Positions 1-7,812 of a stretch of DNA of 8,249 nt are shown piece by piece. The notes under the pieces are model-generated. The model had not been told where the DNA came from, ran no database searches, and was given only the letters and a program-made list of their open reading frames with translations. Source of the stretch: Prevotellaceae bacterium (GTDB taxonomy: Bacteria; Bacteroidota; Bacteroidia; Bacteroidales; UBA932); contig JAITOP010000289.1 of the NCBI GenBank assembly GCA_031289895.1, positions 1 to 8,249 on the forward strand. Reading direction: 5' to 3'. The first letter of the stretch is position 1. Each line of letters opens with the position of its first letter. Position numbers and translations under genes: made by a program.

Positions 1-2
1 AA

Positions 3-446
3 TTAACAATCATCTTGTTTCTTTTTGCAGGAAGTTTAGCCTGTAACAACAACAATGATGATATTGATATGTCTAAAATAGATTTTAGCAATATCGATGA
101 TTTGTATAGCCAACCATTACCTGTATTACAAAAATGTATTGAAGGAAAATGGAAATGGTATGCTTCTTATGGTGGTGTTGTGGGAATATCATATCCACAA
201 AATACATTCGTTGAATTTAAGGATAATCATTATATTGTGACAGATGAGAATTATCAAAGAACGGTATTTTTTTCTTGGAAAAAACTAGAAATATTGGATT
301 ACCGTTTTCCCAATATTGTTGCATACACGATATGGGACAATGAATTAGATAATGGAATTTGGTATTTCGATAACATACGCAACGATACTTTAGGCGTTGG
401 GTCGTACTCGGCACCATTTGCTCATTGTTTTATTAAAGTTAAATAA
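3..446 (+). CDS. Lipocalin-like lipoprotein, 5'-truncated by the window edge
   Basis: The frame is open from the first complete codon and ends at TAA 444-446. The residues before the TTG at 15 are hydrophobic (LTII, then LFLFAGSLAC), so the true start lies upstream of the window and the TTG is an ordinary Leu codon inside a signal peptide. The Cys codon at 42-44 after Ser-Leu-Ala is the likely lipidation site, followed by a polar Asn/Asp run. The mature part contains GKWKWYASYGG, then alternating hydrophobic/aromatic strands and a final WYFDNIRNDTLGV stretch. A G-x-W near the start of a small beta-rich domain is typical of lipocalin-like folds, and Bacteroidota encode many such lipoproteins. 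Ligand and function are unknown. It lies 24 nt upstream of a second lipoprotein gene and is probably co-transcribed with it. The lipoprotein call is firm; the lipocalin-like fold is inferred. Confidence 0.75.
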   Translation, partial: LTIILFLFAGSLACNNNNDDIDMSKIDFSNIDDLYSQPLPVLQKCIEGKWKWYASYGGVVGISYPQNTFVEFKDNHYIVTDENYQRTVFFSWKKLEILDYRFPNIVAYTIWDNELDNGIWYFDNIRNDTLGVGSYSAPFAHCFIKVK

Positions 447-470
447 ATTTATACAACATTAAAAAATAAT

Positions 471-812
471 ATGAAAACAAAAATTTTAAAATTGGCAGCG
501 ATATTGCTGCTGGCAGGAGTGGTTTCTTGCGGAGAGAATAATTGTGTTTGCGATACTGATACTGATACTGAAAGATGGGTTGAAACAGAAGCTATTATTG
601 TAGATTTAGGTGACCCATCTGTGGATGGCTGCGGCTGGGCTGTTCTGATAAATAATGTTATAAATGTTCCTGAATTTATAGATGAACAATATAAGCAGCA
701 TGAGTTAAAAGTGGAGATTGTATATAAAAAAACATCACAAGTACATCAGTGCGTTGGATTTTCAGAAATGAAGTATAATAAAGTTATTATTAAACAAATA
801 AAAACTATATAA
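471..812 (+). CDS. Small lipoprotein of unknown function (113 aa)
   Basis: The protein starts at an ATG preceded by an A-rich leader with no Shine-Dalgarno sequence, as is usual in Bacteroidota. Residues 1-20 form a lipoprotein signal (KTKILK, a hydrophobic core, then AGVVSC), with Cys20 as the likely lipidated residue. A short DTDTDTE run follows, encoded by three GATACT units at 552-569. The body has a GCGWAVLIN motif around residues 53-61, a predicted strand-rich region with VEIVYKKT, and a late Cys-Val-Gly before a basic, hydrophobic end. This layout resembles a widespread group of roughly 100-residue Bacteroidota lipoproteins with a GCGW..I core, which have no assigned function that I know of. 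It sits between another lipoprotein gene and a secreted protease gene that starts 4 nt after its stop, so all three are probably one transcript. Confidence 0.8.
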   Translation: MKTKILKLAAILLLAGVVSCGENNCVCDTDTDTERWVETEAIIVDLGDPSVDGCGWAVLINNVINVPEFIDEQYKQHELKVEIVYKKTSQVHQCVGFSEMKYNKVIIKQIKTI

Positions 813-816
813 AGAC

Positions 817-2723
817 ATGAAAAAAATTATTGTAATTATATTATTTCTTACATGCTTAACTAAATTGTATTGTCAACAATGGAGTTGTAGCACTGTTTCT
901 CCAAATGTAGATTTTCTTACAAAGTATTAGGCATAACATCTTATAATTATTCGGCTAATAGTGTTAATGAATATAAATGCATTGCAATATATGTCCATAT
1001 TATTAGGTCATCAACAGGAAACAATGGTCTTTCTACTTCCATAGTAAATAATACTATAAATATATTAAAAACAGACCTTTCTTTATGTAATATAGGAATT
1101 AATGAAGTTGGCAGAGATTTTATTGATAATGATGCATTTTATTATGGGTTTTCTGATGATTCTTTTAATAGTTTAATTAATACGGAATTTCAACCAGATG
1201 CAATAAATATATATTTTTTAGCACCTAATATTAGTTATAGTAGAGCATCTGATATACCCAGTTTAGCATTAGTTTTAGGAGGAGATTATGCAGGTACAAG
1301 TGTTTTGACTCACGAATTTGGACATTGTTTAGGATTATATCATACGCATAGTGGTAGTGGCTGTTTTGATGATGCAAATTGTTCAGAAAGTATTAATGGC
1401 AGTAATTGTTTAACCTGTGGAGATTTAGTTTGCGACACCCCTGCAGACCCATGTTTAGCTGGAAATGTTAACAGTAGCTGTAATTATATTGGAGGAGGTG
1501 GATATAATCCAAATACTAATAACATAATGTCTTATGCTCCACCAGCTTGTTTAACTAATTTGACTAATGGACAAATCGCCAGAATGCATACAATGATTGA
1601 AAATTCGTCTATTCTTCAAAATGTATTATATTTTCCTATCTCTGGTAATAACAATCCCTACAGTATACAACAAGTTACCTATACAGTTACAGGATTAATA
1701 ACAGGAACAACAGTAACATCATGGAATATCAGTAGCAATGCAAATATTATTAATGGACAAGGAACAAACCAGATTACAATTTCAATTTGCAGTGGATATA
1801 CTGTAACATTAACGGCTACGATTTCGGGTACTGTTAATAAAATTATTACCAAAACACTTACTGTAAACAGTGGCAATTTGACAGTTGTTCCCTCAATAGG
1901 CAAAATGCAGGTTACTTTATATCATCCTTATGCACAATGTTTTGATTGGGTTATAGATGGTGACATTGTCGGAAGAACAACAACAAATATAGTAGGAAGT
2001 GGTAATATTAATTGCAGCAGTTATTCTTCACTAATATTCAAAGGTAATTCAAAAGACCCGACATTTGATGATGATGGATATGTACAAGTTAGAGCAAAAA
2101 ATAATAGTTGTTATACACCTTGGCATAATATTGACTTTGCCACGTGGCGACCTGTATTTAATATTGGCAATAGTAATCTTAATCCTTCGACAGGACAATC
2201 ATTTTACGCTAGTTTGGTAGAAGGTTATCCTTTTACCAATCAAAATTGGGATGGTAAATATTATTGGTATCGTAATAGTGCTTATCTCGGTTATACGTCT
2301 GTACCATATATATCAAGTTCAAATTGGACTTGTGGGCAAAATTTGCTAACAGTATATTTAGTTGATGGTGTAGATGAAGTTTACGAATCAGCAAGTATCT
2401 ATGGTTCGTGTAGTAGTTCTTACTCCGCCGCCTACCCCAACCCCGCAAGCGATGAACTAATCATAGACAAAATAGAAGAAACCAATACAGAATCAACAAC
2501 AAATAACATACTGCAAACAACAAGCACAAAAACCAAACAATCAGAAATAACAGTATTGCTATACAGCAACAGCACAACAAAATTAGTGTACAGCAAAAAT
2601 TATCCGTCATCAGAAAAGCAGATAAAAATAGATACATCAAAATTGCCGAACGGTGTTTATTATTTGAATATTATTGAGAATGGTGAAACGGTGAAACAGC
2701 AAACAATTATAGTGAATCATTAA
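817..2723 (+). pseudogene. Secreted M43-like metalloprotease with T9SS tail, frameshifted near the N-terminus
   Basis: Translation from ATG 817 gives a signal peptide (MKKIIVIILFLTCLTKLYC, then QQ) but hits TAG at 928-930 after 37 codons. From 891 the protein continues one frame back (codons starting at 903, 906 and so on) without interruption to TAA 2721-2723. That frame has no ATG or GTG between 891 and 1305, so it has no plausible start of its own. Adding one base between 891 and 927 gives 635 residues. In corrected numbering the order is: a propeptide-like start with an IAIYVHIIR strand; the zinc motif HEFGHCLGLYH (residues 166-176, bases 1311-1343), which fits metzincin HExxHxxGxxH; CDTPADP; the Met-turn NIMSYAPP (Met238); a PKD-like region at about 285-353; a second beta-rich stretch; and a C-terminal sorting domain from YPNPASDEL (about 540) to the end. 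This fits the cytophagalysin (M43) family exported by type IX secretion. Zinc ligands and catalytic Glu are intact, so damage is recent or a sequence error. Confidence 0.85.
2433..2720 (+). other. Type IX secretion C-terminal sorting domain (region of the protease gene)
   Basis: The segment encodes YPNPASDELIID, then a Ser/Thr/Asn/Lys-rich insert of about 25-30 residues (NTESTTNN, QTTSTKTKQ), then the remaining strands: ITVLLYSN, the IDTSKLPNGVYYLNI motif and a final QTIIVN strand. The YPNP start and LPNGVYYL end are hallmarks of type A T9SS sorting domains, which are recognised at the outer membrane and removed or replaced by an anchor. The insert between the first strand and the rest is longer than usual in this family. 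The coding strand is strikingly T-poor here: I count 15 T in the 120 bases from 2461 to 2580, against 21 T in the 60 bases from 2281 to 2340. Confidence 0.88.
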
Positions 2724-2743
2724 AGCCGTAATTTAAAAAGTAC

Positions 2744-2783
2744 TAATGAGTGGTTAATTTTTTTCGACCACTCATTATTTTTT
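2744..2783 (+). terminator. Intrinsic terminator after the protease gene
   Basis: A perfect 10-bp inverted repeat, AATGAGTGGT at 2745-2754 and ACCACTCATT at 2767-2776, can be extended by a T-A pair (2744/2777). The loop is 12 nt, rich in T. The right arm is followed by six T at 2778-2783, giving the standard hairpin plus U-tract. It lies 20 nt after the protease stop codon and separates the exported-protein cluster from the DUF58 operon. Confidence 0.85.
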
Positions 2784-2792
2784 GTAACTTCG
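2761..2792 (+). promoter_or_regulatory. Candidate Bacteroidota promoter of the DUF58-transglutaminase-MoxR operon
   Basis: TAACTTCG at 2785-2792 matches the Bacteroidota sigma-factor -7 pattern TAnnTTTG/TAnnTTCG. A weak -33 candidate, TTTTCG at 2761-2766, lies 18 nt upstream; this spacing is acceptable for the phylum but the match is imperfect. Transcription would begin only about 15-20 nt before ATG 2815, giving a very short leader. The -33 candidate falls in the loop and the spacer in the right arm of the upstream terminator hairpin, so the two signals are physically merged. The call rests on motif and position only. Confidence 0.5.
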
Positions 2793-2814
2793 CAACCAAA
2801 ATAGTGAAAATAAG

Positions 2815-4191
2815 ATGAAAAGAACACAATTATTGAGGCGAATTTCTAACTTTTTTGATATTATTCCGTTTACATTTGCGGCGGCGGCACTTGTTGTGCT
2901 GTCGGTGCTTGCATATTTTTATCTTACAGATAATTACAACCTTGGAGAACCTGCATCGCAAGCGGTATTTGCGGCTATTGCACGATATTTGTTGTTGTTT
3001 GTTTTTGCGCTTATTTTGCTTGGTTTTTTGAGTGCTGTAATTGTTTATATAATTTTTGTTGTTCGTACAAAAAACAATAAAAAATATTTGCAAATACTGT
3101 TCAATATCAACACCGACAACAAAAACGACATAACAAGTTCGGCAAAAATAAAAATTCAAAAATTGCTTTTTCCTTTATTCGGCGCAATAAAAATTCGCTT
3201 TGTTTTTGAAAATAAATTTATGACAAAAAAATATTCTTTATCATCAAAAAAGTTTAAATTATTTTCGACCAAACAATTTGAAACCGAATGTGCGTTTGAC
3301 TTTAACGAGGTTCAGAATTATGTTTTAAAATCGGCAAAATTTTATTTTGAAGATTATTTTTCGCTGTTTTCGTTTTCGCTGAAATGCGATGCAAACACAC
3401 AATTTTATATTTTGCCGTCGCCGAAAAAACAATTAAATATCACGCCAAATCCTATAACTCAACAAAATACGCAGGTTCGTACAAATATCATAAAATATTT
3501 GCCGGGAGAATATTTGCATTTCAAAGATTTTGAAAATTCGGATGATGTGCGCCGAATTGTCTGGAAAATTTTTGCAAAAAACAAGGAACTTGTTGTGCGT
3601 ATTCAGGAAACGCGAAATAATTATGCGTCAAAATTTGTGTTGTATGCAAGTTTTTTCAACAATAAAAATTTACTTTTGCAAACCGATAATTTTTCGCGAA
3701 CGTTTTTAACTTATTACAAAAACGTAATTTTCGGAATTTTTTCGGAGATGAAAAAAGGTAAAAAACTTGATTTAAAAATTAAGTTCGACCAAGCCGTAAA
3801 TGTTGTGATAGAAAATGATTTGCAGATTAAAGAAATGTTTGAAATCAGCACCGCCGAATGGCAAAATCAATTGCCGCCCGATAATTTTTACAAAGCGGGC
3901 GATGTGTCTGTAATGTGCATATCATCATTTGTTTCGGCGGATGATGTTGCAAAACTTTTGAACGTGGCAAACAAATCGACTGTCGTTGTTTTTGTACAAC
4001 TAAGCAAGGCATTAAAATCGAACAAATTAAAATTAATTATGAAAAACTTTTTTGTGAAACCAAAGAGCGGAAGCGTTGATGAACAACGTTTGAAATTTTT
4101 GCTGTCGCCATTGCGCAAACGCTTATCGGCAAACGAAAATAAGATAATTGAATTGTTAAACAAAGAAGAAAATACATTTCATATAATATGA
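2815..4191 (+). CDS. DUF58 domain membrane protein
   Basis: This 458-residue protein has a basic N-terminus and two membrane segments at about 17-37 and 57-83, the usual anchor of DUF58 proteins. The diagnostic DUF58 region is at about 228-265: YLPGEYLHFKDF, then DDVRRIVWKIFAKNKEL and VVRIQE, corresponding to the family pattern of Tyr..Gly-Asp/Glu...Arg-Arg-Ile-x-Trp..Ala+..L.VR. Before it, residues 178-202 (EDYFSLFSF...YILPSP) match the conserved strand and Pro preceding that motif. The C-terminal part contains a hydrophobic strand around 391-403 (STVVVFVQLSK), consistent with the vWA-like fold seen in this family. Its function is not established; DUF58 proteins are typically encoded beside MoxR ATPases and transglutaminase-like proteins and act at the cell envelope. 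Its stop overlaps the next start by 4 nt (ATGA), which predicts translational coupling. The sequence is more divergent than typical family members. Confidence 0.85.
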   Translation: MKRTQLLRRISNFFDIIPFTFAAAALVVLSVLAYFYLTDNYNLGEPASQAVFAAIARYLLLFVFALILLGFLSAVIVYIIFVVRTKNNKKYLQILFNINTDNKNDITSSAKIKIQKLLFPLFGAIKIRFVFENKFMTKKYSLSSKKFKLFSTKQFETECAFDFNEVQNYVLKSAKFYFEDYFSLFSFSLKCDANTQFYILPSPKKQLNITPNPITQQNTQVRTNIIKYLPGEYLHFKDFENSDDVRRIVWKIFAKNKELVVRIQETRNNYASKFVLYASFFNNKNLLLQTDNFSRTFLTYYKNVIFGIFSEMKKGKKLDLKIKFDQAVNVVIENDLQIKEMFEISTAEWQNQLPPDNFYKAGDVSVMCISSFVSADDVAKLLNVANKSTVVVFVQLSKALKSNKLKLIMKNFFVKPKSGSVDEQRLKFLLSPLRKRLSANENKIIELLNKEENTFHII

Positions 4192-6824
4192 AAAACGTTG
4201 AAAAAAATATATTAATAAAAATACTTTTGCATTTAATTTTTTTGTGCATTCCAACCCTTGTTGCAACTGCGTTTGCGCTGAAAGGTATGAACGAATATTA
4301 CACCGTTGTCAACAATAATTGGTTTGCGCAAACGTGTTTTTTCTTTGCAGGAATTTTTATTTCGTGCATTTTATTTAATTTCAGGTTACGATTTTTGCCA
4401 ATAACAGCAATACTTGCAGCCGTTTTAATAATTGCACAAACAATAATCGCAAATGCCGAATTATCAGAATTTAATACGTTTTTTTATCTCGTGCAGTTTC
4501 GTGTATTTTCGGTACTTTTCGTAACAGGATGGATTTGCGGCTGGGGCTTTGCACGATTCAAAAATTTCGCCATCGTGTTTGCTGCAATTATTGTTGTGAT
4601 TGCTGTTTTTATTACTGTTTCGGAAATGGAATTTTCGTTTGCAGGCATTTTAAAAACATTTTTACCGATAATTTTATTTGCATTTTATATTATTTATATG
4701 TCGGCGGCAATGCGCAATATTACTACGTTTTCGCGCAGTCGGTTTTTAATATTTTTACGAAATTTATTAGGTATTCTTGCATTGTTTTTTCTGCTGATGT
4801 TTGCTATCGGATTGCTGATGAAATCTACGTTTACCGATATTGAAAAAACGTGGGATAAAAAATCCGACAAAAACGAATTTGACGGACTGCTCGAACGCAA
4901 TCAGGACAGCACGTATAAAATGAAAGATAAAATGCGCCCCAATCCCACATTCGGAAAGGGAAAGGACAATCCGCAGCCAATGTTTGTAGCCTACATAAAT
5001 AATTATCTCGACTACGCGCAAACAATTCCAAGTCCGCTGTATTTTGTTTCACATTATCTCACAGATTTTGATACGTTTACCGAAACATTCGAGAAAGATA
5101 CCATAATTCCATACGACGATTTATTTAAACCGTTGCCCGCAGAAATTGATTTGTATTTCAGCAAAAGCGACACTGCGATAATGAATACGGCATTGCGCGA
5201 TTCGTTGACAAAAATTGTTGACGTTGACGTTTACAATATCAATCTTTCGCCTGCCGAATTTGTTGCGCCGCTGACGTCGTTTTTCTGCCAACCTGTTGCT
5301 GTTGAAGACAATTACAAAACTCTGTTTAAGTCGGCATATCGGGTAAAATCTGTTGTCAGCGATTTGAACGGCGCATATTTTGTGTATCCTTCGCGCGACC
5401 CGATGTTGCTTAATTATCAGCAAATACGCTACGATATTCTCGCGTCTGTCAACGATTTTGATGATTTACCCGAAATATTTTATAACTATTATACGAGTTT
5501 GCCCGATAACGATTTTATCGACAGCCTGAAAAATCTTACCAAACAAATAACTTCAAATTCGGAAACTGTTGTTGAAAAAATTATTGCAATCCGCGATTAT
5601 TTTTTTGCTGTTGATGAATTTGGCGCACCGGTGTTTAAATATACCGAAAACCCCGGAATACCGGGTATTCCAAGCGCATCAAAACTTGCACATTTTCTTT
5701 TTGAATCGCACAAAGGATATTGCGCACATTTTGCAGGTGCTACTTTATTTATGCTGCGGGCTTGCGGTATTCCTGCGCGATTAACGGTAGGATTTGCGAC
5801 AGTCGATAGAAGCGACAAAAACAAAGGCTGGTATTGGTTTTACGAAGACCAAGCACATGCTTGGGTGCAAATATATTTTCCAAAATTCGGCTGGATTGAT
5901 TTTGATACAACCATAGGAAATGATGACATGGAAGAATCGCCGCAACCTGACGGAACTCCGCCAATGCAAATAAACAAAGCAAATTTTGCAGGTGTCGGCA
6001 AAATTATTTCGCTTGATACAATAAATAATTTAATTGATTTTGCATTGCAAAAAATGACGTTAAACGATTTTGAATATATCTTTGAAACGCCCGAAAACAT
6101 TGTGTTGGATATGACATCGGCAAAAATTTTACGCGATACCGTTCAACTTAAATTTTCGGAACTTTCCGACAACGATTCGGGTTTGTCGCTATCGTTTGAC
6201 GAAAATATGAAAACGTTGCAGCCAACGCCAAACCTTTCGCAAAACGAAGTTTTATCAATGCTGCCAACGCCTGTGCCAATTGACGAATTTAGAATTGACG
6301 TTGATAAAAATAAAAATGAAAACGATAAAAAACCTGATACGCAAAATACAAAATCGCAAAATGAGAATGTAAATATTTTGGAAATATGTTTGATAATTAT
6401 CGCGGTTTTATTGGCTTTGATGCTTGCTGCACCTTACATAATTTTCAGATATTACAAATACAAATCAAAATTAAAAACTAAAAATGCAAACATATTTTAT
6501 GTTTACAAAGCAGCGATGTTTTTGCTTAATCAATTATATAACGAACGCAGAAACTTAACACCATTGCGCTTTGCAGCCGATGTAGCAGATAAAAAATATA
6601 AAACCGATTTTGAAAAATTTATAATAATATATCTTAAATTTAAATATTCCGACAAAGAAATTTTGACGGATGAAAAAGAATTTGCAAATAATTTTTATAA
6701 TGATTTTGAAAAGAAAATAAAGAAAAATCACAAAAAAACTGAGATAATAAAAAGATTTTTAAATATAAAGCAAACAATAAAATTTTACACAAATAATTAT
6801 GGAACAACAAAACGAAGCTATTGA
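4188..6824 (+). CDS. Membrane-anchored transglutaminase-like protein
   Basis: This 878-residue protein begins with about seven hydrophobic segments (roughly 11-31, 45-65, 70-89, 100-120, 125-145, 152-173, 187-211). A large extracytoplasmic region carries a transglutaminase core at about 465-580: KGYCAHFAGATLF with the likely nucleophile Cys512, DQAHAWVQIYF with His557, and WIDFDTT with Asp573. All three triad positions are present, so the domain is probably active as a thiol peptidase or transferase. A PGIPGIPS segment lies just before the Cys, which I recall as common in Bacteroidota members. One more membrane helix at about 730-755 leads to a cytoplasmic tail with NLTPLRFAAD and FEKFIIIYLKFKYSDKE, resembling the DUF4129-like tail of related proteins. 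The substrate is unknown. It is coupled to DUF58 by ATGA overlap and overlaps MoxR by 26 nt, so the three proteins probably work together at the inner membrane. Confidence 0.88.
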   Translation: MKNVEKNILIKILLHLIFLCIPTLVATAFALKGMNEYYTVVNNNWFAQTCFFFAGIFISCILFNFRLRFLPITAILAAVLIIAQTIIANAELSEFNTFFYLVQFRVFSVLFVTGWICGWGFARFKNFAIVFAAIIVVIAVFITVSEMEFSFAGILKTFLPIILFAFYIIYMSAAMRNITTFSRSRFLIFLRNLLGILALFFLLMFAIGLLMKSTFTDIEKTWDKKSDKNEFDGLLERNQDSTYKMKDKMRPNPTFGKGKDNPQPMFVAYINNYLDYAQTIPSPLYFVSHYLTDFDTFTETFEKDTIIPYDDLFKPLPAEIDLYFSKSDTAIMNTALRDSLTKIVDVDVYNINLSPAEFVAPLTSFFCQPVAVEDNYKTLFKSAYRVKSVVSDLNGAYFVYPSRDPMLLNYQQIRYDILASVNDFDDLPEIFYNYYTSLPDNDFIDSLKNLTKQITSNSETVVEKIIAIRDYFFAVDEFGAPVFKYTENPGIPGIPSASKLAHFLFESHKGYCAHFAGATLFMLRACGIPARLTVGFATVDRSDKNKGWYWFYEDQAHAWVQIYFPKFGWIDFDTTIGNDDMEESPQPDGTPPMQINKANFAGVGKIISLDTINNLIDFALQKMTLNDFEYIFETPENIVLDMTSAKILRDTVQLKFSELSDNDSGLSLSFDENMKTLQPTPNLSQNEVLSMLPTPVPIDEFRIDVDKNKNENDKKPDTQNTKSQNENVNILEICLIIIAVLLALMLAAPYIIFRYYKYKSKLKTKNANIFYVYKAAMFLLNQLYNERRNLTPLRFAADVADKKYKTDFEKFIIIYLKFKYSDKEILTDEKEFANNFYNDFEKKIKKNHKKTEIIKRFLNIKQTIKFYTNNYGTTKRSY

Positions 6825-7812
6825 AAAAAGCGAACAACAATCGCAAACAGCAAGCAAAACACAACTGCTTATCGACAATATCGAAACGGTGATTAAAGGA
6901 AAGCGCAGCAAAATTGAAATGATTGTGAGCGTACTTTTGGCGCGCGGACATATTTTGCTTGAAGATAATCCGGGAACGGGAAAAACATTGCTGGCGAGAA
7001 CTTTGGCGCAGTCAATTTCGGCAAACGACACTCGCAGCCTGCAATTCAAACGAATTCAGTTTACGCCCGATTTACTTCCTATGGATTTAATCGGCTCGCA
7101 CATATTTGACGATGCAAAAAAAGATTTTGTATTCAAAAAAGGTCCTTTGTTTTGCAATGTTTTGCTGGCTGACGAAATCAATCGCGCCTCGCCAAAAGTG
7201 CAGTCGGCATTGCTCGAAAGTATGGCTGAAAACCAAATAAGCATCGGCGATGTAACGTATAAACTGCAGAATTTATTTTTTGCAATTGCAACGCAAAATC
7301 CTATCGAAACCGAAGGCACATATCCGCTGCCCGAAGCGCAACTCGACAGATTTTTTATGAAACTTTCGCTCGATTATGTTGACGACGAAACCGAAGCCGA
7401 TATTTATCGCAATTATTTGCAAATTGATGAAAATTTGCAAACCGTAAAGCAAGTTTTGGATTTGCCAACAGTGCTTGAACTGCAAGCAGAGGTTGATAAA
7501 ATTTACGTTCACGACGAAATAATTTTGGCAATACGCAACATAGTTACAGGCACGCGCAACGACACAAATATTCTGCTGCCCTGCTCAACACGAAGCGGAA
7601 TAATATTTTTGAAATGTCTGAAAGCCTTTGCCTTTGTCAACAATCGCACGTATGTGATTGAAGATGACATAAAAACGCTTGCACACGCCGTACTTCATCA
7701 TCGAATAATATTTAAAACCAACGATGCCCGCAAAAAATCGCTTGCGCACTTGGTTGATGCTGAAATTACGCGACTTGCGCGGTTGCGGATATATGATAAA
7801 CCATATTATTAA
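6799..7812 (+). CDS. MoxR-family AAA+ ATPase
   Basis: The protein has 337 residues, a usual length for MoxR. After a Gln/Glu-rich N-terminus come Walker A (EDNPGTGKT, residues 55-63, Lys62), the family block FTPDLLPMDLIG, Walker B (LLADEINRASPK, Asp125 and Glu126), sensor 1 (ATQNPIETEGTYPLPEAQLDRF, written here as positions 164-185, with Asn167) and a C-terminal lid ending RLARLRI. The ATG at 6799 lies inside the end of the transglutaminase gene, giving a 26-nt overlap; it is preceded by A/T-rich sequence without a Shine-Dalgarno. MoxR ATPases are regarded as chaperone-like remodelling enzymes whose clients include neighbouring vWA, DUF58 or transglutaminase proteins. It is often the first gene of such clusters; here it is last. 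No terminator hairpin is obvious after its stop. An alternative start a few codons downstream is not supported by another ATG before the conserved core apart from an internal Met. Confidence 0.93.
   Translation: MEQQNEAIEKSEQQSQTASKTQLLIDNIETVIKGKRSKIEMIVSVLLARGHILLEDNPGTGKTLLARTLAQSISANDTRSLQFKRIQFTPDLLPMDLIGSHIFDDAKKDFVFKKGPLFCNVLLADEINRASPKVQSALLESMAENQISIGDVTYKLQNLFFAIATQNPIETEGTYPLPEAQLDRFFMKLSLDYVDDETEADIYRNYLQIDENLQTVKQVLDLPTVLELQAEVDKIYVHDEIILAIRNIVTGTRNDTNILLPCSTRSGIIFLKCLKAFAFVNNRTYVIEDDIKTLAHAVLHHRIIFKTNDARKKSLAHLVDAEITRLARLRIYDKPYY

Noticed and set aside
552..569. Three GATACT units in the second lipoprotein gene
   Set aside because: An 18-nt in-frame hexamer run is too short to claim a functional tandem repeat; it just encodes Asp-Thr pairs.
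905..930. Programmed -1 ribosomal frameshift site in the protease gene
   Set aside because: No X-XXY-YYZ heptamer in the correct register is present in the interval where the frame must change, and no strong downstream stem was seen.
1305..2723. Independent 472-residue protein starting at TTG 1305
   Set aside because: That TTG is the codon just before the zinc motif; conserved protease sequence continues upstream in the same frame to about 891, so 1305 is not a real start.
2830..3159. Antisense open frame opposite the DUF58 gene, and similar ones opposite the transglutaminase and MoxR genes
   Set aside because: Low-complexity Asn/Lys/Arg/Cys-rich or Phe-rich translations without motifs, fully inside well-supported genes on the other strand.
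4529..4843. Second forward frame inside the transglutaminase membrane region
   Set aside because: Cys/Tyr-rich out-of-frame translation of membrane-helix codons; the main frame has clear hydrophobic segments.
5655..5671. Perfect 7-bp hairpin (GGAATAC/GTATTCC) inside the transglutaminase gene
   Set aside because: It encodes the PGIPGIP segment that appears to be a family trait, and no T-tract follows; explained by the repeated Pro-Gly-Ile codons.
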